In this document: positions 1-11,347 of the stretch, piece by piece
Layout: each line of letters begins with the position of its first letter
How positions within the stretch are numbered: the first letter of the stretch is position 1
DNA from: Drosophila pseudoobscura
Lineage: Eukaryota; Arthropoda; Insecta; Diptera; Drosophilidae
DNA: 64,000 nt
Assembly: GCF_009870125.1 (NCBI RefSeq)
Contig: NC_046680.1
Coordinates: 5,208,001-5,272,000 of the forward strand
Direction of reading: 5' to 3'
Position numbers and translations under genes: made by a program
The notes under the pieces: model-generated
The model's database searches: none
Told to the model about the DNA's origin: nothing
Seen by the model: the letters and a program-made list of their open reading frames with translations, nothing else

Positions 1-170
1 TTGTGTGTTCGAAGCATGCTATTAAATTATCTGAGTTTCCTTCATAATTTATTGTAATGCCAGTGCTCACATAGGGGTTATTATGTAGTTATGTAGTTGC
101 TTTGGGTTTCAGTTCCAGGACCTTAATTAGAGGACGCTTATTTTTTCTAATGCACTCATTGATGACTCAC

Positions 171-463
171 CTGAATTTGGCACGATAACAGTAACTTGAT
201 TATTTGAGCCAACATCCACTGTTGCCATACGGCTCGTATCCACACTAGCTGGCTTGAAGTCATCTGGAATGGCGTAGAGGGAAATGTGTGTGTGAGAGAG
301 AAGCGACTCTAATGCGCCGGGCGCATCAAATCTTACATTTGATTGTGTGAAATGCGGTGGAGGTGTTCTTCGGATTGAAGGTGGAGCCCAGCTTCAGCTC
401 GCGCACCTCGTCCCCGATGTTGAGGCGTTCGGCCAGCGTGTTCTTTTGTTTGGTCATCATCAT
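171..463 (-). CDS. Eaf: Eaf, ELL-associated factor, N-terminal exons (partial)
   Basis: Eaf partners the RNA polymerase II elongation factor ELL in the nucleus and stimulates transcript elongation. Exon 1 spans 463 to 337 and begins with a triple-Met start. Exon 2 spans 263 to 171, and the gene continues off the left edge. The 73-base intron (264-336) has a gtaaga donor and an attccag acceptor. Joining the exons gives FHTIKYDFKPASVDTS, the hallmark of the EAF N-terminal domain, followed by MATVDVGSNNQVTVIVPNS and then a gtgagt donor at 170. I chose the MMMTKQKNTLAER start because fly Eaf, as I remember it, starts there. The frame stays open upstream to an ATG at 973, so a longer N-terminus cannot be excluded. 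The identification is firm. What lies beyond exon 2 is outside the window. Confidence 0.9.
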
Positions 464-973
464 CGTGTGGTTGTGCTGCTGTTGTGGAGGCTGATGTGGC
501 TGATAAGGCAGGTTTGTTGAGGTTTCTTGATTATTATTATTATTGTTGTAATTGGCACTGGTGTGGCTTGACTTTTGATAATTGTTGTTGTTGCTGTTGT
601 ATTGATATGACTTCTGTCCAACATCTGTGGCTGTAACTGTGGCTGCTGCAACCGCTCCCGCCGCCAACGCCGACGTCGGAGCAAAGCTACGCTCCTCGGC
701 AGCGCCACCGCGTTGATAGTTGTACACGCCTTGAGTTCCAAAATTTACGTCGCCGCCTCTACTGTTGGTGTTGCTGCTGCTGCTGCTGCTCCCGGACTTG
801 TGATGATTGCCACCGCCGTAATGTTGACTGGCAGCCGCCTTGGCTTTGAGACGCTGCAGTTTAGTACCCGTGGGTTTTGGAATCTTAGCGGCCGTATGTG
901 TCGACGTGTATCTTTTTTTTTGAAACGATGCAAAACTTTTCCACAGAGACGCGAAAAAAGTGTTGCACGCCAA
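464..973 (-). other. Open extension upstream of the Eaf start
   Basis: The Eaf exon 1 frame stays open for 170 codons upstream of the triple-Met start, to an ATG at 973. The translation is low-complexity, with Ser, Asn and Gln runs and several Ala-rich stretches, and has no domain I recognise. It may be 5' UTR that happens to be open because it is built of CAG/AAC-type triplet repeats, or it may be a species-specific N-terminal extension. Transcript data would decide. Confidence 0.4.
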
Positions 974-2040
974 AAAAAAGAAGGCACGTTCTCAAAACAA
1001 AACCAAAAAAAAAAATAATAATAAACAAAAAAAAACAAAAGAAGTTAGAAGAGTTTAAAGGTCCTCTCCTCCTTCCTCAGGGCGGTTTATGGGTTTTTGT
1101 GATAGTATTTAACATTGGATTTTCTCGTTGTCGTTGGACTGTTATTTGGACAGTTCTCTTTTTTTATTTATTGAAGTTCAGCTACGCTTAGCACTTCGCA
1201 TCATGTGATGTGGGATTATCTTTGAAGGGAAGACGGAAGAAACATTTATTATTATTTCGATGCAATATATTTTCCATATGTTTGCGAAACACCCACACAC
1301 ACACAGTCCACCAGATTGCAACGCTTTATAACACTGCATTTACACCTGCTGCTTTGGTATTCATATTGACACACATTTGAGAACTACGTACTTATATACT
1401 ATATATTATTCACAAATTCTACCGAGCCATGTGTATTATTTTTAGCGAGCATAAAGCATTTTCAAGCCCATTCAACGCTTTCACACATACACAAACACAT
1501 GCACGTGCCTCGGCGAAGAGACGGTTTCTTTATGTAAATTACAGCTGATCTCTGGCTTCTATACGAACAAAAAAAGAACTGGATTTCAGGGGGTTGAATT
1601 TGCGTGAAATTATGCCACTTTCTGCATTTTACATTCCATGTTTAGTATAAATTAGCACTCATTTTCGTTGAAAAATACAAACGCGAACGCACACGCACAC
1701 TGCCACATGTAATACGTAAGCAAAAAATTATAAAAGTGAGCGGCTGCAAATGGGTCGTGGAAGAGGGGGTGGGCGGATCTGTGGCAGAGTGGCAACACAA
1801 CTAAAAACAAGTTTGAAATAGCCGAAAAACAGCAACGCGAAGGTGAAATTTCCGAAAATCGAATTGAAACGTAGACGAAAAATACCGTCGTCTATATGTA
1901 CGCACTGCATATGTATGTACGCCCGTGTGTGCGTAATGCTGCGTTTCCACTCCGCTCCACAACTTGGAGAAATTTCTGTCACATCTTTTTAGCTTTAACT
2001 GTATCAAAATTAGGCGAGCCCAGTCAGATGCTTGTTGTTT
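974..2040. other. 5' flank of Eaf, non-coding
   Basis: This stretch is AT-rich with A and T homopolymers, short CA runs near 1292 and 1490, and no credible long reading frame. It should hold the Eaf promoter and 5' UTR. I see no clear TATA box. Short open frames here overlap simple sequence and look accidental. Confidence 0.5.
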
Positions 2041-4483
2041 TCACAAAGGGGGTGGTGTTGAATTAAGAATAATTTTTAGGTCCAAAAACCAACCGCGGAT
2101 GTTATTGTGGAGACGAAACAGTGTTGGCGAGTAATCGGACTTATCGACAAAATATATCAGAAATATACCGAAATAACGTCACAAATTTTAAAATCTACCG
2201 TAAAGATACTGACGATTTATCCAAGTTCCATCAATATTCCTCGTTTTTGATATTCCGTGAGATATTCTCAGCTATATAGAACCTTTAGCCATGCCCACAT
2301 AATTTTATCCGATTAATGAATCAATTTTCTACTTAATTGGCTTATTCTAAATACTTGCTTCTATTGTATTTTGCGTAAAAAAAGGTTTTAGCGAAATAGG
2401 TCAGAACAAAAAAAACGAAAGAGGATAGTCGTTCAGACGCAATGTTGCTGGTATTTGAAGACTTGATGCGGGTATATCCTTTTTATACCCTATTTCGTTA
2501 ATATTATATGAAGATAAAACGTAATTTATAAAGACCTTTTCTCAAATTGATATGTCTTAGACATATTCATGTATATTATTAGTATTTTCTATATGTTTTT
2601 CTCGATCCTGATACTTACGGAGCCTGGGACATTTTCTCAATTCTATAATATTCTTTTCCCTAGGATATGAAAATTAGTGTTGCCGGGAATCTTTGCTGTC
2701 AACCGGTTATTACAACAAATTCCTGGTTTTTGATCTTCCGGCGAATATTACAGCTCTTCCCAAATAATTTTATATGATTGCCGAATCAGTTTTGTTCAAG
2801 ATTAATTACTTTTAAGTACTTGAATGTTTTTTGTTTTGACAAAAACACGGTTTCAACAAAAATGTTCAACAAAAAAAAACAGTGGCAGTCTTGTGACGTC
2901 AATGTTACTGGTATTTGCAGACTCATTTCTTGTCAACCAGAGTATACCCTATTTCGTTAATATTATATAATGGTACTTGTTTTCCAAGCTGCTTTCAAAC
3001 TTAATTGATAAAGAACATGTCTTATATTGCATTTTTTGGCCTGTTCATTTATTTGATTAGATTCTTGTAGAATGTAGAATCATGATCCCAGTACCAGTTC
3101 TTGGTCTCTTTAAGAAAAATAATAATTGCAAAATATCGTTTAAAACAGAGACTGACTAGTTTCTGCATTAATTACAGCCGGGATGACAAAAATGTTCTCA
3201 ACTTTATAGCATCCATTTTCCCCAGGGTATGTGAACATGGAATTAGCAACATGGAATGGGACTCATTTGTTGTGAACCGGGTATTGCCAAAAAAATCTCC
3301 CGTATAGATCTTTCAGCTTTGCCCACTTAATTTTATCCCATTAAAGAAAACAGAGACTACATTTTTTAGCCTGGGATAACAAATGTACAATTCTATAATA
3401 TCCTTTCGCATTTATTTTTTGACCATTTTCATTGACCGAAAGCAAAAATCGCGTCGTTCCGTTTGAGCCGCTTCGTAGTTTGGCGGTCTATTTAAAAAAA
3501 AACAATGTTTATATGGATATATTATATGAGGAGTACATCAAATAAATATTTAAACTAACTTATCAGTACCAATTGTAATAGTAGTTAAAGTGACCAACAT
3601 GCTGAATAGCATGATGGCAGGAAACGGCCGCGACAGAATATCCGGATGGCCAATAATTGGGCATATTCGATATCCAAGTACAGTAATTTAAGTACATAAT
3701 ATTAAGTATGGAATGAGTCTCATTGTGGTCAACCGTGTGAAAGAGGTCCTTACCCGATTCAAGTTCTGTTATCGATACTACGAGTGGTGCGCGCCAAATA
3801 TAAATTTTTTGAATCTGAACGACAAGGATTTAAATGTTGTCAACCGAGCCATTACCGATTCAAAAAATTCATAAATTTTGATATTCCGTCCGATATTACT
3901 AGCTATCTAGATCTCTCAGCCCTGCCAGATCATTTTATCCAATTTACAAACCTATTTTCTAAGTGACTGATTTATTCTAAATACGTGCATTTATTGGACT
4001 TTTCCTAAAAAAGATTTTAGCGAAAAAGGTCAAGCAAAAAAAAACATAAGAAAGTAATCGTTCCTATTGCTCAATTTATATATTCCCAGCCCTGGTCACA
4101 TAGTTTTGTCCTTTTGATGAATACATTTTATACAAGATTAACTTTTAAGTACTCCTATTTATATTATTTTGACTAAAATAAGGTTTAAATAAAAAATATC
4201 AACAAAAAAACAGTCGCAATGTGGTCATGTCAATGTTGAAGACTTGTTGCTGTCAACCATAGTATGGCCGTCCATAAGGGGACGATAAAGTAAATAATTT
4301 CGTTCTGATAGCCTTAAAAGAGAGACATTAAAAGTTTCTGCCTTCATTGGAGCCTGGGCTTTGATGATTAAAATGTCCCATAGAATTTCTTGATTTAGCC
4401 ATGCCGTTTATTTTGTGCCGTGACTGTGCTGAGAGCGGCGACAGTTTGAGAGACACTGGATGGTCTTTTTGGTGGCGGTACGG

Positions 4484-4514
4484 CCACACTTTTTTCAAAT
4501 TTAAAAAAAGTGTC
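4484..4514. repeat. Short inverted repeat
   Basis: CACACTTTTTT is followed after a short AT-rich loop by AAAAAAAGTGT. The left side, GGCCACACT, resembles the Drosophila core-promoter Motif 1, but no gene start is evident nearby. Confidence 0.4.
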
Positions 4515-4657
4515 CAGACTGAAGGTCATTTTAAGGTCACGTGTGGAAACGAAGTTGGAAACGCGTGTGGAAACGTGGGGTTAAAGTGAAAGGTCATGTC
4601 GCATATTTTTTTTAAATGTAAAAATGTAAATGTAAAAAACAATTTATTGCCAAACCA

Positions 4658-5383
4658 TGTTCCAGTCCCACCTGAACGATAGGTGGCCAGGGCTGAGGGC
4701 GACGCGCCATCTAGCGGGAGTCCAGGGAGGCTCGATGGTGTATGGGGACATCGGGGGGAGCTGGAGCCGTTACTGGGGATATAAGGAAGAGAATAGGATT
4801 AGTTATATGTATTAGTAAGGGAAAAAGGGATAAATAGGAGTGAAAATATTAGAAAACGTGGATTGGATTATGGAAATCGTGGAGCGTGGACGGAGTAACG
4901 TCGAGATCTGAAATTTTGTGAATAAAACAAACAGTTTGAAGTGAGTACAGAAAAAGCGGGCGGTAAAATAGGTTTTAATGCAGGAAATTTTACAAATTTC
5001 CTGGAGAGGAACACTGGAGGACCACCGTATTTGGTCGAGTGATTTGTGGAAAATATTGTTTATTGTTTATGTCCCGGGGACCCTTAACAAGAGCTCTTGG
5101 TAGGTCAGGTCTCCGTAGGGGCCCGAGTTAAATTAACTCCCGTAAGACTGGATCCACTCATCTACACATATTCCATTACGAAGTGATAACACCCAAGCTT
5201 CACCCACTTGATAGCCGTCTGTTTATGATTTTCTTTGTTGTTGTTAGGTTGTTGTTAGTATTGATGTCCCGAGAAGTAGTATGTCTCCTTTTTTGTCTAC
5301 ATTTGGCGGGCAAGGGGAACTACCCAGCCCTGGGGTCGACAGCTAGCCGGCATTGCCCTCTGGGAAACAAGCTAAATGTAACA
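4658..5383 (+). mobile_element. Solo LTR, Gypsy-type, related to the elements in the array
   Basis: This 726-base segment starts TGTTCC and ends GTAACA, and is flanked on both sides by the 4-base duplication ACCA (4654-4657 and 5384-5387). Its last 100 bases resemble the end of the LTRs of the two full-length elements in the array, with shared blocks CCAGCCCTGGG and GCTAGCCGGC. No internal region remains, as expected after recombination between two LTRs. The divergence suggests it is much older than the array elements. This is a fossil. Confidence 0.75.
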
Positions 5384-5559
5384 ACCAAAGCTTCTTAAAC
5401 TCATATATGTACATTTTTGTTGAAACCTTATCAGTATGAGTGCTTTCAAGTACCCGCATTGTATTGTACTTTGACTAAACCAGGGCTTACAAATTAATGT
5501 CGATACTATCGACTGGATACGCGCCAAATAGAAATTGTTTAAAAGTGAATGAGCGACAG

Positions 5560-7700
5560 GGATTTAAATGCAATCCATTGGAATAAATGATGCACTAAAG
5601 TGCGATTTAAGATAGCGAAAATTAAAAAAACCTGCGTCGGCACGACGGTTTCTTTTTGTACCATGTGGAATAGATCCCGAGACGACGACAAAAACACGAC
5701 ATCTTTCCCCTGAACTGCTCTAAATTCCAAGTTTTAGGTAATTGTTTCCGTTCATGATCGGAAATCAAATTACCCGATTTCGATATTTGATTTGATTTAA
5801 AATATGAAATAAAAATAATAAACACATCTAGCAACGAACTAGTTCCACTCTACCAAGCTATAACTTTGAACTGCCAAAGGGTGGTACCACCCTGTTAGAA
5901 AAACCACCTGCGACGTGGCAACTCTGAGTCTTGTGTTGTAAAATTTTTGGGAAAAAAAAAAAAATCAGTTTTTTTTTTAAAAATAAAAAAAAATATTTAT
6001 AACGGAGAAGCTGTGCATATGCATTTGCATATTCATATTCAGAGGAGAGTCGTGCATAGTCGCATCGTCATTGTAAGAGGAACCGACTCGTACATTTAAT
6101 GTTAATTAGTGGACAAATTGAATACTCAAATCGCGTTTTACATGGATTTTTACATTGCACCAACCGAAGAGAGAAACGATAAACCAAAAAGAGAAAAAGA
6201 TAAAAGATGATTATATATATTATATATTTACTAACATATACATATACAATATTTAATGATATTTAGGCAAATAACAAACCATATACATATGTACGAGAGT
6301 GCAGCCACAATTAAGTACACAAATTAAACAAGCAACAGAGGAACAGAGGAATTTGTTGCAAAACGGTTTTAAGGAACAAGTAGAACAGAACAACGCAAAC
6401 TTCTCACACCACAAATCAAACTAATTATACGATCATTATACAACATACATATATTTATGCATATTTATGTCTATCGTATAAGTATGTATCTGCATGTATA
6501 TACTTTTGTATCGCATCGCTTTGTTAAACAGTTGATCACGCTTAGTTTTAGTTTTAGTTTTATAGTTTAGTGTATGTATGTAGAGCAACGAATTTTTTTA
6601 CGTTTTCGGATGTTTTATTTTTGTTCTCATACACGAGATGAATGAAAAAACCAACCAACACCCATGTATGTATGTATATTTTTTATATTTAAATAATACA
6701 TTTTCAAATAATATAGCCCCTTCGATTCCACGAGAATCGTCCTAGGTTTGGCCAAAGACATTTGGGTTTAGATTCCGAAAGAAAGTTCGAATAGAAAGGG
6801 CCAAGCGAGAGAAAAGGAACGAAACGAAAAGAAAAAATAAAAGAAAAGAATACCTTATGGCAATTAATCGCGTCAATTTTCGGATGTAAATAGTATGCGC
6901 GGGAGCATAAATAAACTAAAAAGCATTATACAAATCACATATATTCAAGCACGAACAGTGAACGTTTAAAGTCAATTTTTGGTGCAAATTGTTGCGCATA
7001 AATCGAAACAATATTTACTAGGAAGTGATCGATCTTCAGAATTTAAAATGACTTTTCGTTTCATTTGATGGTGATGCGGATTCAAGGCATAGCAATTACT
7101 TGTTCAATTGATCGATGGAAAATCAAATCAGGCTAATCATTGATTTAACATTCAATTATTTTCCCACTCAAGCAATCCGAGTAAAGTAAAAATACAAAAT
7201 GCGGAATCATTCCAGCTTAGGGAATACTGATTACATATTTACTGAGTACATTATTTTTGGCGCACTTTGGCTTTCCTCCCAGCTGTCCAGATCGAGACCG
7301 AGATCCAGATCCAAGATCCAGGCCAAATCCAGCTGCATTTACCACACTTTGCCCAAAGCTGCTTTGCAAAACCAGGTGGATCTGACCATGACACAGAATC
7401 AGTATCAGAATTAGCTGCAAGCAATGTGTAAGACAAATACGAGGATATACATTAATACTACTACTATATAGCATAAAGAGCTAGGCACTGCTATAAGGAC
7501 GCGCTCAAAAGATACATAGTTACATACCAACACACATTCATACATACATATATGTCTACCTAAACATAAACATAAACATATTTATACATACAATTACAAA
7601 ATACATAAATACATACATATACAACATATACAAGTAAAGATATAGCTACATACAAAGATACAGATACAGATAAAGGGTGTAAATGCTTAGTAGGTATATG
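5560..7700. other. AT-rich, 3'-UTR-like DNA without an associated gene
   Basis: From about 5930 the sequence is rich in ATACATAT, TATGTATG and similar runs and has AATAAA at 6910-6915. It looks like a long fly 3' UTR read on the plus strand, but no coding exon precedes it here: its upstream neighbour is the repeat cluster. A short open frame at 7199-7414 lies on GATCCA-type simple repeats and is not convincing. It may be the orphaned tail of a gene broken by rearrangement, or plain AT-rich intergenic DNA. Confidence 0.35.
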
Positions 7701-8367
7701 AGTATATACATATGATGAAGGAACCGAAATGGAACCCAAGTAACTGAATCCAATGATTTATCGAAGCCGAAGTCGAACCCAACTTCCCAGAATCGAATCG
7801 ACTTATAAGCTAAAGATAGTAGAGTCTTAATCCAGTAGATGGAACAACTACGATACAACCATAAAACGTACGAACAATCGCCGGCTGAAACTCCCCACAA
7901 AGACAGTCATAAGTGTATGTCGTATTACATATAACTGCTATAAACATAGTCACACCTCAAATGCTACTACGGGCATTGCCCAGGTACAATGTTCTTCCTC
8001 CGGACTCCCTTACTCTATAAAGAAAGTCAGTGAAGCCAGAAGTTATTCCGATCACGTTGTACATATTATATTAAGTTAATGATGGTAATCATTGGGGAGT
8101 AATCTCGAACTGCAATACCTTATATGTACGCTTCCACAGGACATGCAGCACTCTCAGTTGACTCCGTGCACCCAGTACTCCATGATATTCCAGTACTGCT
8201 CCTAAACTCGAAGTAAACTCAAATAGTTTCAGTGTTGTTTCGATGACAAACTTAAATTAGCAGTTTAGGGCGAAATCAACAATTTAACAGATCGTTACAG
8301 AGCGTTACGCACTATGAAGGTATCTACTTATACCAGTGTTCTATTCAAATTATTTGATATCTACAAA

Positions 8368-8392
8368 CAGTACAGTACAGTACAGTACAGTA
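8368..8392 (+). repeat. CAGTA microsatellite
   Basis: About five perfect copies of the pentamer ACAGT/CAGTA occur in a row. Confidence 0.9.
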
Positions 8393-8892
8393 TGATCCTT
8401 GACAGACTCAAGTCAAATATTATATATTTCGCGTTACTTTTAATTGTATCTAATGCAAATTGCAATCTTCATGTTTCACCTATTTTCCTTAATCAGACGT
8501 ATGTTCAACAGTTATCCTATCCGTATTCCCTTATAAAACTTGCAATCCTTCTTGGGCATATGGTGGGCACTTCTTAAATGTCTCTCATAGAGTACAGTAT
8601 ATTTGTCATTTTTCTGGTCAGCTCGGCTACCATGTTGTGCGGATCTATATCTATGTATGTATATATGTATCTGATCGGTCGGCAAAGAGGGCTAGGACCT
8701 GGCGGTATCTTTGTAAACTCCAGTGGAATGAAGTAGTTGGTTTTAGTTGGAACGATGCTATAATATAATTCATCAAAAGAGATGATCGGCCACCGCTGAC
8801 CCACCTCAACTGCTCGTTGGACCAGATATATGTTTGTACATATTACAGTCTGTATGTCTATAGTATGTTTGACGTTATGTTGTGGTCCAAAG

Positions 8893-8928
8893 TATAAAAG
8901 CTCAAAAGCGTTCGGTTCCATCATAATT
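8893..8928 (+). promoter_or_regulatory. Candidate TATA promoter for gene copy 1
   Basis: TATAAAAG lies 514 bases before the copy 1 start codon. A TCAT about 30 bases downstream could serve as initiator. The spacing is close to that of the TATA/initiator pair upstream of the other copies, although the sequence is unrelated. Prediction only. Confidence 0.3.
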
Positions 8929-9406
8929 ATCTGAACAAGGAATGGAAGGGGGGGGTGGGCGAATAGTAAATGCTATCAGCAGGCTGTCCAAAAGCTTAAA
9001 AGTCCCGCTGTTAAAGTGATAGAAGCGCAGAAAAGCTCTCTCGCCCTTTTCCAGAATTCTCAATGTCAGCGAGGCCGAAATACAGTGGGCTCCAAAATAA
9101 CCGTTACACACAGGCCCCAAAAGAACCAAACGAAAGCTTTCTGGAGCAAGCAGACGACAGACAGCTGGCCGGCGGACGTTCGGCCGACGTTCGGCGTCGT
9201 GGAAGACGTCCTGGCGATGAAGGCGAACACATACAACTAAAAAGCATCACGTATTGTTTTTGTCCATCCATGTATGTGGATGTATGTGTATGTGTGCAGC
9301 ATGCAAAAAAGCAAAGCAAAAAGAAAAGCGAAAACATAACGGTAAGGTACGACTTCTCGTTTGTCAAATGTGAGTGGTTAAAGTGAATGAAGAAGAAGAA
9401 GTAAAA

Positions 9407-9961
9407 ATGTCGTTCAATATTAATTTTAATTGTGGTCCCCCCCCGGTCGGCCAAAATGTATATAAAATTGGAGAATTGGAAGGGGAGAAGAACATTATTA
9501 CAAAAGAATCTATACTGGAATGTATAAATTCTCTGCCGAAGTGCGAAAATTTGACTCTGCAGCAAAAGCCAGAAGTCGGTTGCCAGCAGACGGCCGAGAT
9601 TGCTGATGATAGCTTTGATTGCTCCAATCTGACAGCAGCACAGTTGGAGCAGTTGGCCCTACTGACGGCCGCAGCCAACCCTGGGCAATCCAGCGTCAGT
9701 TTGATGGTGATGATTCCCGTCGAAAGTTTGTTGGACATTGTTCAGGTACTGTCTGGCACCGCGGCCCAGATAGTATCCATGTCGTCAACCGTATTAAAGG
9801 GGAATTCCAGCAAGGGAACAACTTCCGAGGTGCCAATCTGGGTGGATGCAGGAGTGGGCGTGCCGCCCAGTGTCGGCAAGATAGATATGGAGATGTACCA
9901 ATCGCCCGCAGACAAACCGAGTGTGGTGGTGCAGACACAATCATTAAGTAAATGCAATTAA
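9407..9961 (+). CDS. Array gene copy 1, unspliced form
   Basis: This is an unrecognised gene; see copy 8 for the family description. The start ATG has a good fly context (gtaaaaATGTC). This copy differs from all others in two ways. It has Glu-Ile in place of Asn after QQTA, and the GT of the intron donor used by copies 2-7 is TT at 9944-9945. Without that donor the frame runs on to a stop at 9961, giving 184 residues ending SLSKCN. The exon 2 equivalent (10010-10273) is still open but would be untranslated 3' sequence. AATAAA follows at 10372-10377. It lacks both in-frame blocks present in copy 8. It may be active with a shorter product or may be degenerating. Confidence 0.6.
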   Translation: MSFNINFNCGPPPVGQNVYKIGELEGEKNIITKESILECINSLPKCENLTLQQKPEVGCQQTAEIADDSFDCSNLTAAQLEQLALLTAAANPGQSSVSLMVMIPVESLLDIVQVLSGTAAQIVSMSSTVLKGNSSKGTTSEVPIWVDAGVGVPPSVGKIDMEMYQSPADKPSVVVQTQSLSKCN

Positions 9962-10375
9962 ACTTGAAATTCACAAGATCGCATCTATCTATCTATTCTA
10001 TCCCAACAGAAATCGACCCATAATCCGAGTTTTCGCATCCTGGAACATGTCATAATTCCATCCCAGCAGCCGGGCAGCATTGGCAGCCTCTGCAAACAAG
10101 AGCAACAGCAGAAGGCGACTACCGCTGGAGGCAGTGCCCAGTGCTACTGGCGCGTCGTTGCTGTTGGCTTGCGGTTCTCGTCGTTTCTCTTCTGCCGCTG
10201 CTGCGTCGATGCTGTCGGCTTGCGGTTCTCGTCGTTTCGTTCTTTTCATTGCCGTTGTTTTGTTGCTTGCTGACTTACGGTTCTCGGCGTTTTCGTCGTC
10301 TCTCGTTTGCCGCTGCTGCGTCGTTGTTGTTGGTTTACCGACCCTGAAAAGTCAGTGGCGTCTGCCGTGAAAATA

Positions 10376-10441
10376 AAAGGCTACGTGGGGCTCAGATACC
10401 CCTCGGGCCGTATAATAACAAATTAAAAACGTGTAGCCTTT
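10376..10441 (+). other. 3' stem-loop after the gene (copy 1 example)
   Basis: AAAGGCTACGTG pairs in RNA with CGTGTAGCCTTT 42 bases later through ten Watson-Crick and two G-U pairs. An inner GGGG/CCCC pair sits in the loop. The left arm overlaps the AATAAA polyadenylation signal. All eight units have it; unit 7 (45557-45622) has perfect 12-base arms. Confidence 0.5.
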
Positions 10442-11167
10442 CCCCCCTCGCCCTTAACCTAAAACTGCAAAGTCAATGCTTAAATCTAGAGAACAAGGAA
10501 AGGTCAAAATCTTAATTATAATAAGGAAACGTAGCTTAGGATCCCTCCAGTAGAAAAATGACGGCGAAATGATGGGCGGAAAAAATGTGGGTGGAGCGGA
10601 GCGTACGCGCAGAGCACGCATTAATTTTAAAATATTACTTACTCACTGTCCTGCTGCATAAACTTTAATATAATAATATAAGTACCTTTTCGAGTTTTTT
10701 GTTTTTATGTAGTGGACAACGATTAGTAGGACTGATGTTTTCATCAGAGGTCGACCAGCACGCTATCATTCCGGCGACTGTCTCGTCGGCAAAAGGGTGG
10801 TGTTCTGTTTATTTGTCTATTCTGATACCTAGGATATTTTTGTATATTAAAAGAGCATGCAAGACATGTACAAGTACAATTACAGAACCGGAGAGAAACA
10901 AAACTTTTGGCCATTAGACTTCACTTACACATATGCACACGCACGCGAAACGAACGGATTAAAGGACGTCCTCAGCTGGAATGAAGGACCACGCCCACCC
11001 TTCCTTGGTCATAATCTGCCATCTTCCTCTATACTTCATGACCCCTTTTTTTTAGGGCTCGCTACTACAGGGGCTGGGTATCGGAAATCAAGATCAACGT
11101 TTAAGGAGACAATTTAAATTTATTCATTAATAGCTAGAATTTAAATACTTATTGAAAGAAAAAAACA

Positions 11168-11314
11168 TCTAAAAACGAGGGGGAACGTTGTGAGTTGCTG
11201 CGGACACCGCAACTCTACAGTTATACCCGATACTTAGTCAGTATGGCTCTCATCCGGCAGACGCTGCTAATATTAAACGACACGACAAAGATTGCGTGCG
11301 AGAGAGATTTGGCC
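11168..11314 (-). mobile_element. DINE-1-type Helitron-like fragment, unit 1
   Basis: Read on the minus strand, this ends with the typical sequence CTTAGTATCGGGTATAACTG, then GAGTTGCGG...GCAACTCACAACGTTCCCCCTCG. It is only the last 150 bases or so of the element. It is joined to unrelated DNA at GAGAGAGATTTGG. Confidence 0.75.
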
Positions 11315-11347
11315 ATCGTAGAGGTATCTCTCCTGACTCTCCCGCTC

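Larger units (their letters stand above)
2200..5560. repeat. Diverged local repeat family
   Basis: The same phrases recur at irregular intervals. CCCTATTTCGTTAATATTAT is found near 2489 and 2948. Phrases of the form 'ttttgatatTCCG..gaatatta' occur near 2246, 2730 and 3878. Blocks of the form 'aagtact..ttttgac/cctaaa..ggttt' occur near 2350, 2810, 3980, 4147 and 5445. A block containing GCGCCAAATA and GGATTTAAATG occurs near 3790 and 5521. The copies are badly diverged and interrupted. No coding capacity is visible. It could be an old satellite-like cluster or many nested copies of one extinct transposable element. The solo LTR at 4658-5383 lies within it. Confidence 0.55.
7700..9219. other. 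Left flank of the array, mostly unassigned
   Basis: This is single-copy DNA abutting the array. It holds a CAGTA pentamer run (8368-8392), a TATAAAAG at 8893-8900, and near 9177-9195 the decamer GACGTTCGGC repeated twice. A minus-strand open frame of 116 codons at 8574-8924 has no family I recognise and was not accepted as a gene. The last unique base before the array homology is 9219. Confidence 0.45.

Noticed and set aside
8574-8924. 116-codon minus-strand frame in the left flank
   Set aside because: No recognisable family, AT-rich repeats inside, and no splice or promoter support.
9619-9951. 110-codon plus-strand frame inside exon 1, repeated in all copies
   Set aside because: It overlaps the better-supported exon 1 frame, begins internally and has arginine-rich shadow composition.
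9998-10249. Antisense 83-codon open frame over exon 2, present in every unit
   Set aside because: It mirrors the repeat-rich exon 2 on the other strand; no start context or separate transcript signal is seen. Mentioned only as part of the exon 2 repeat finding.
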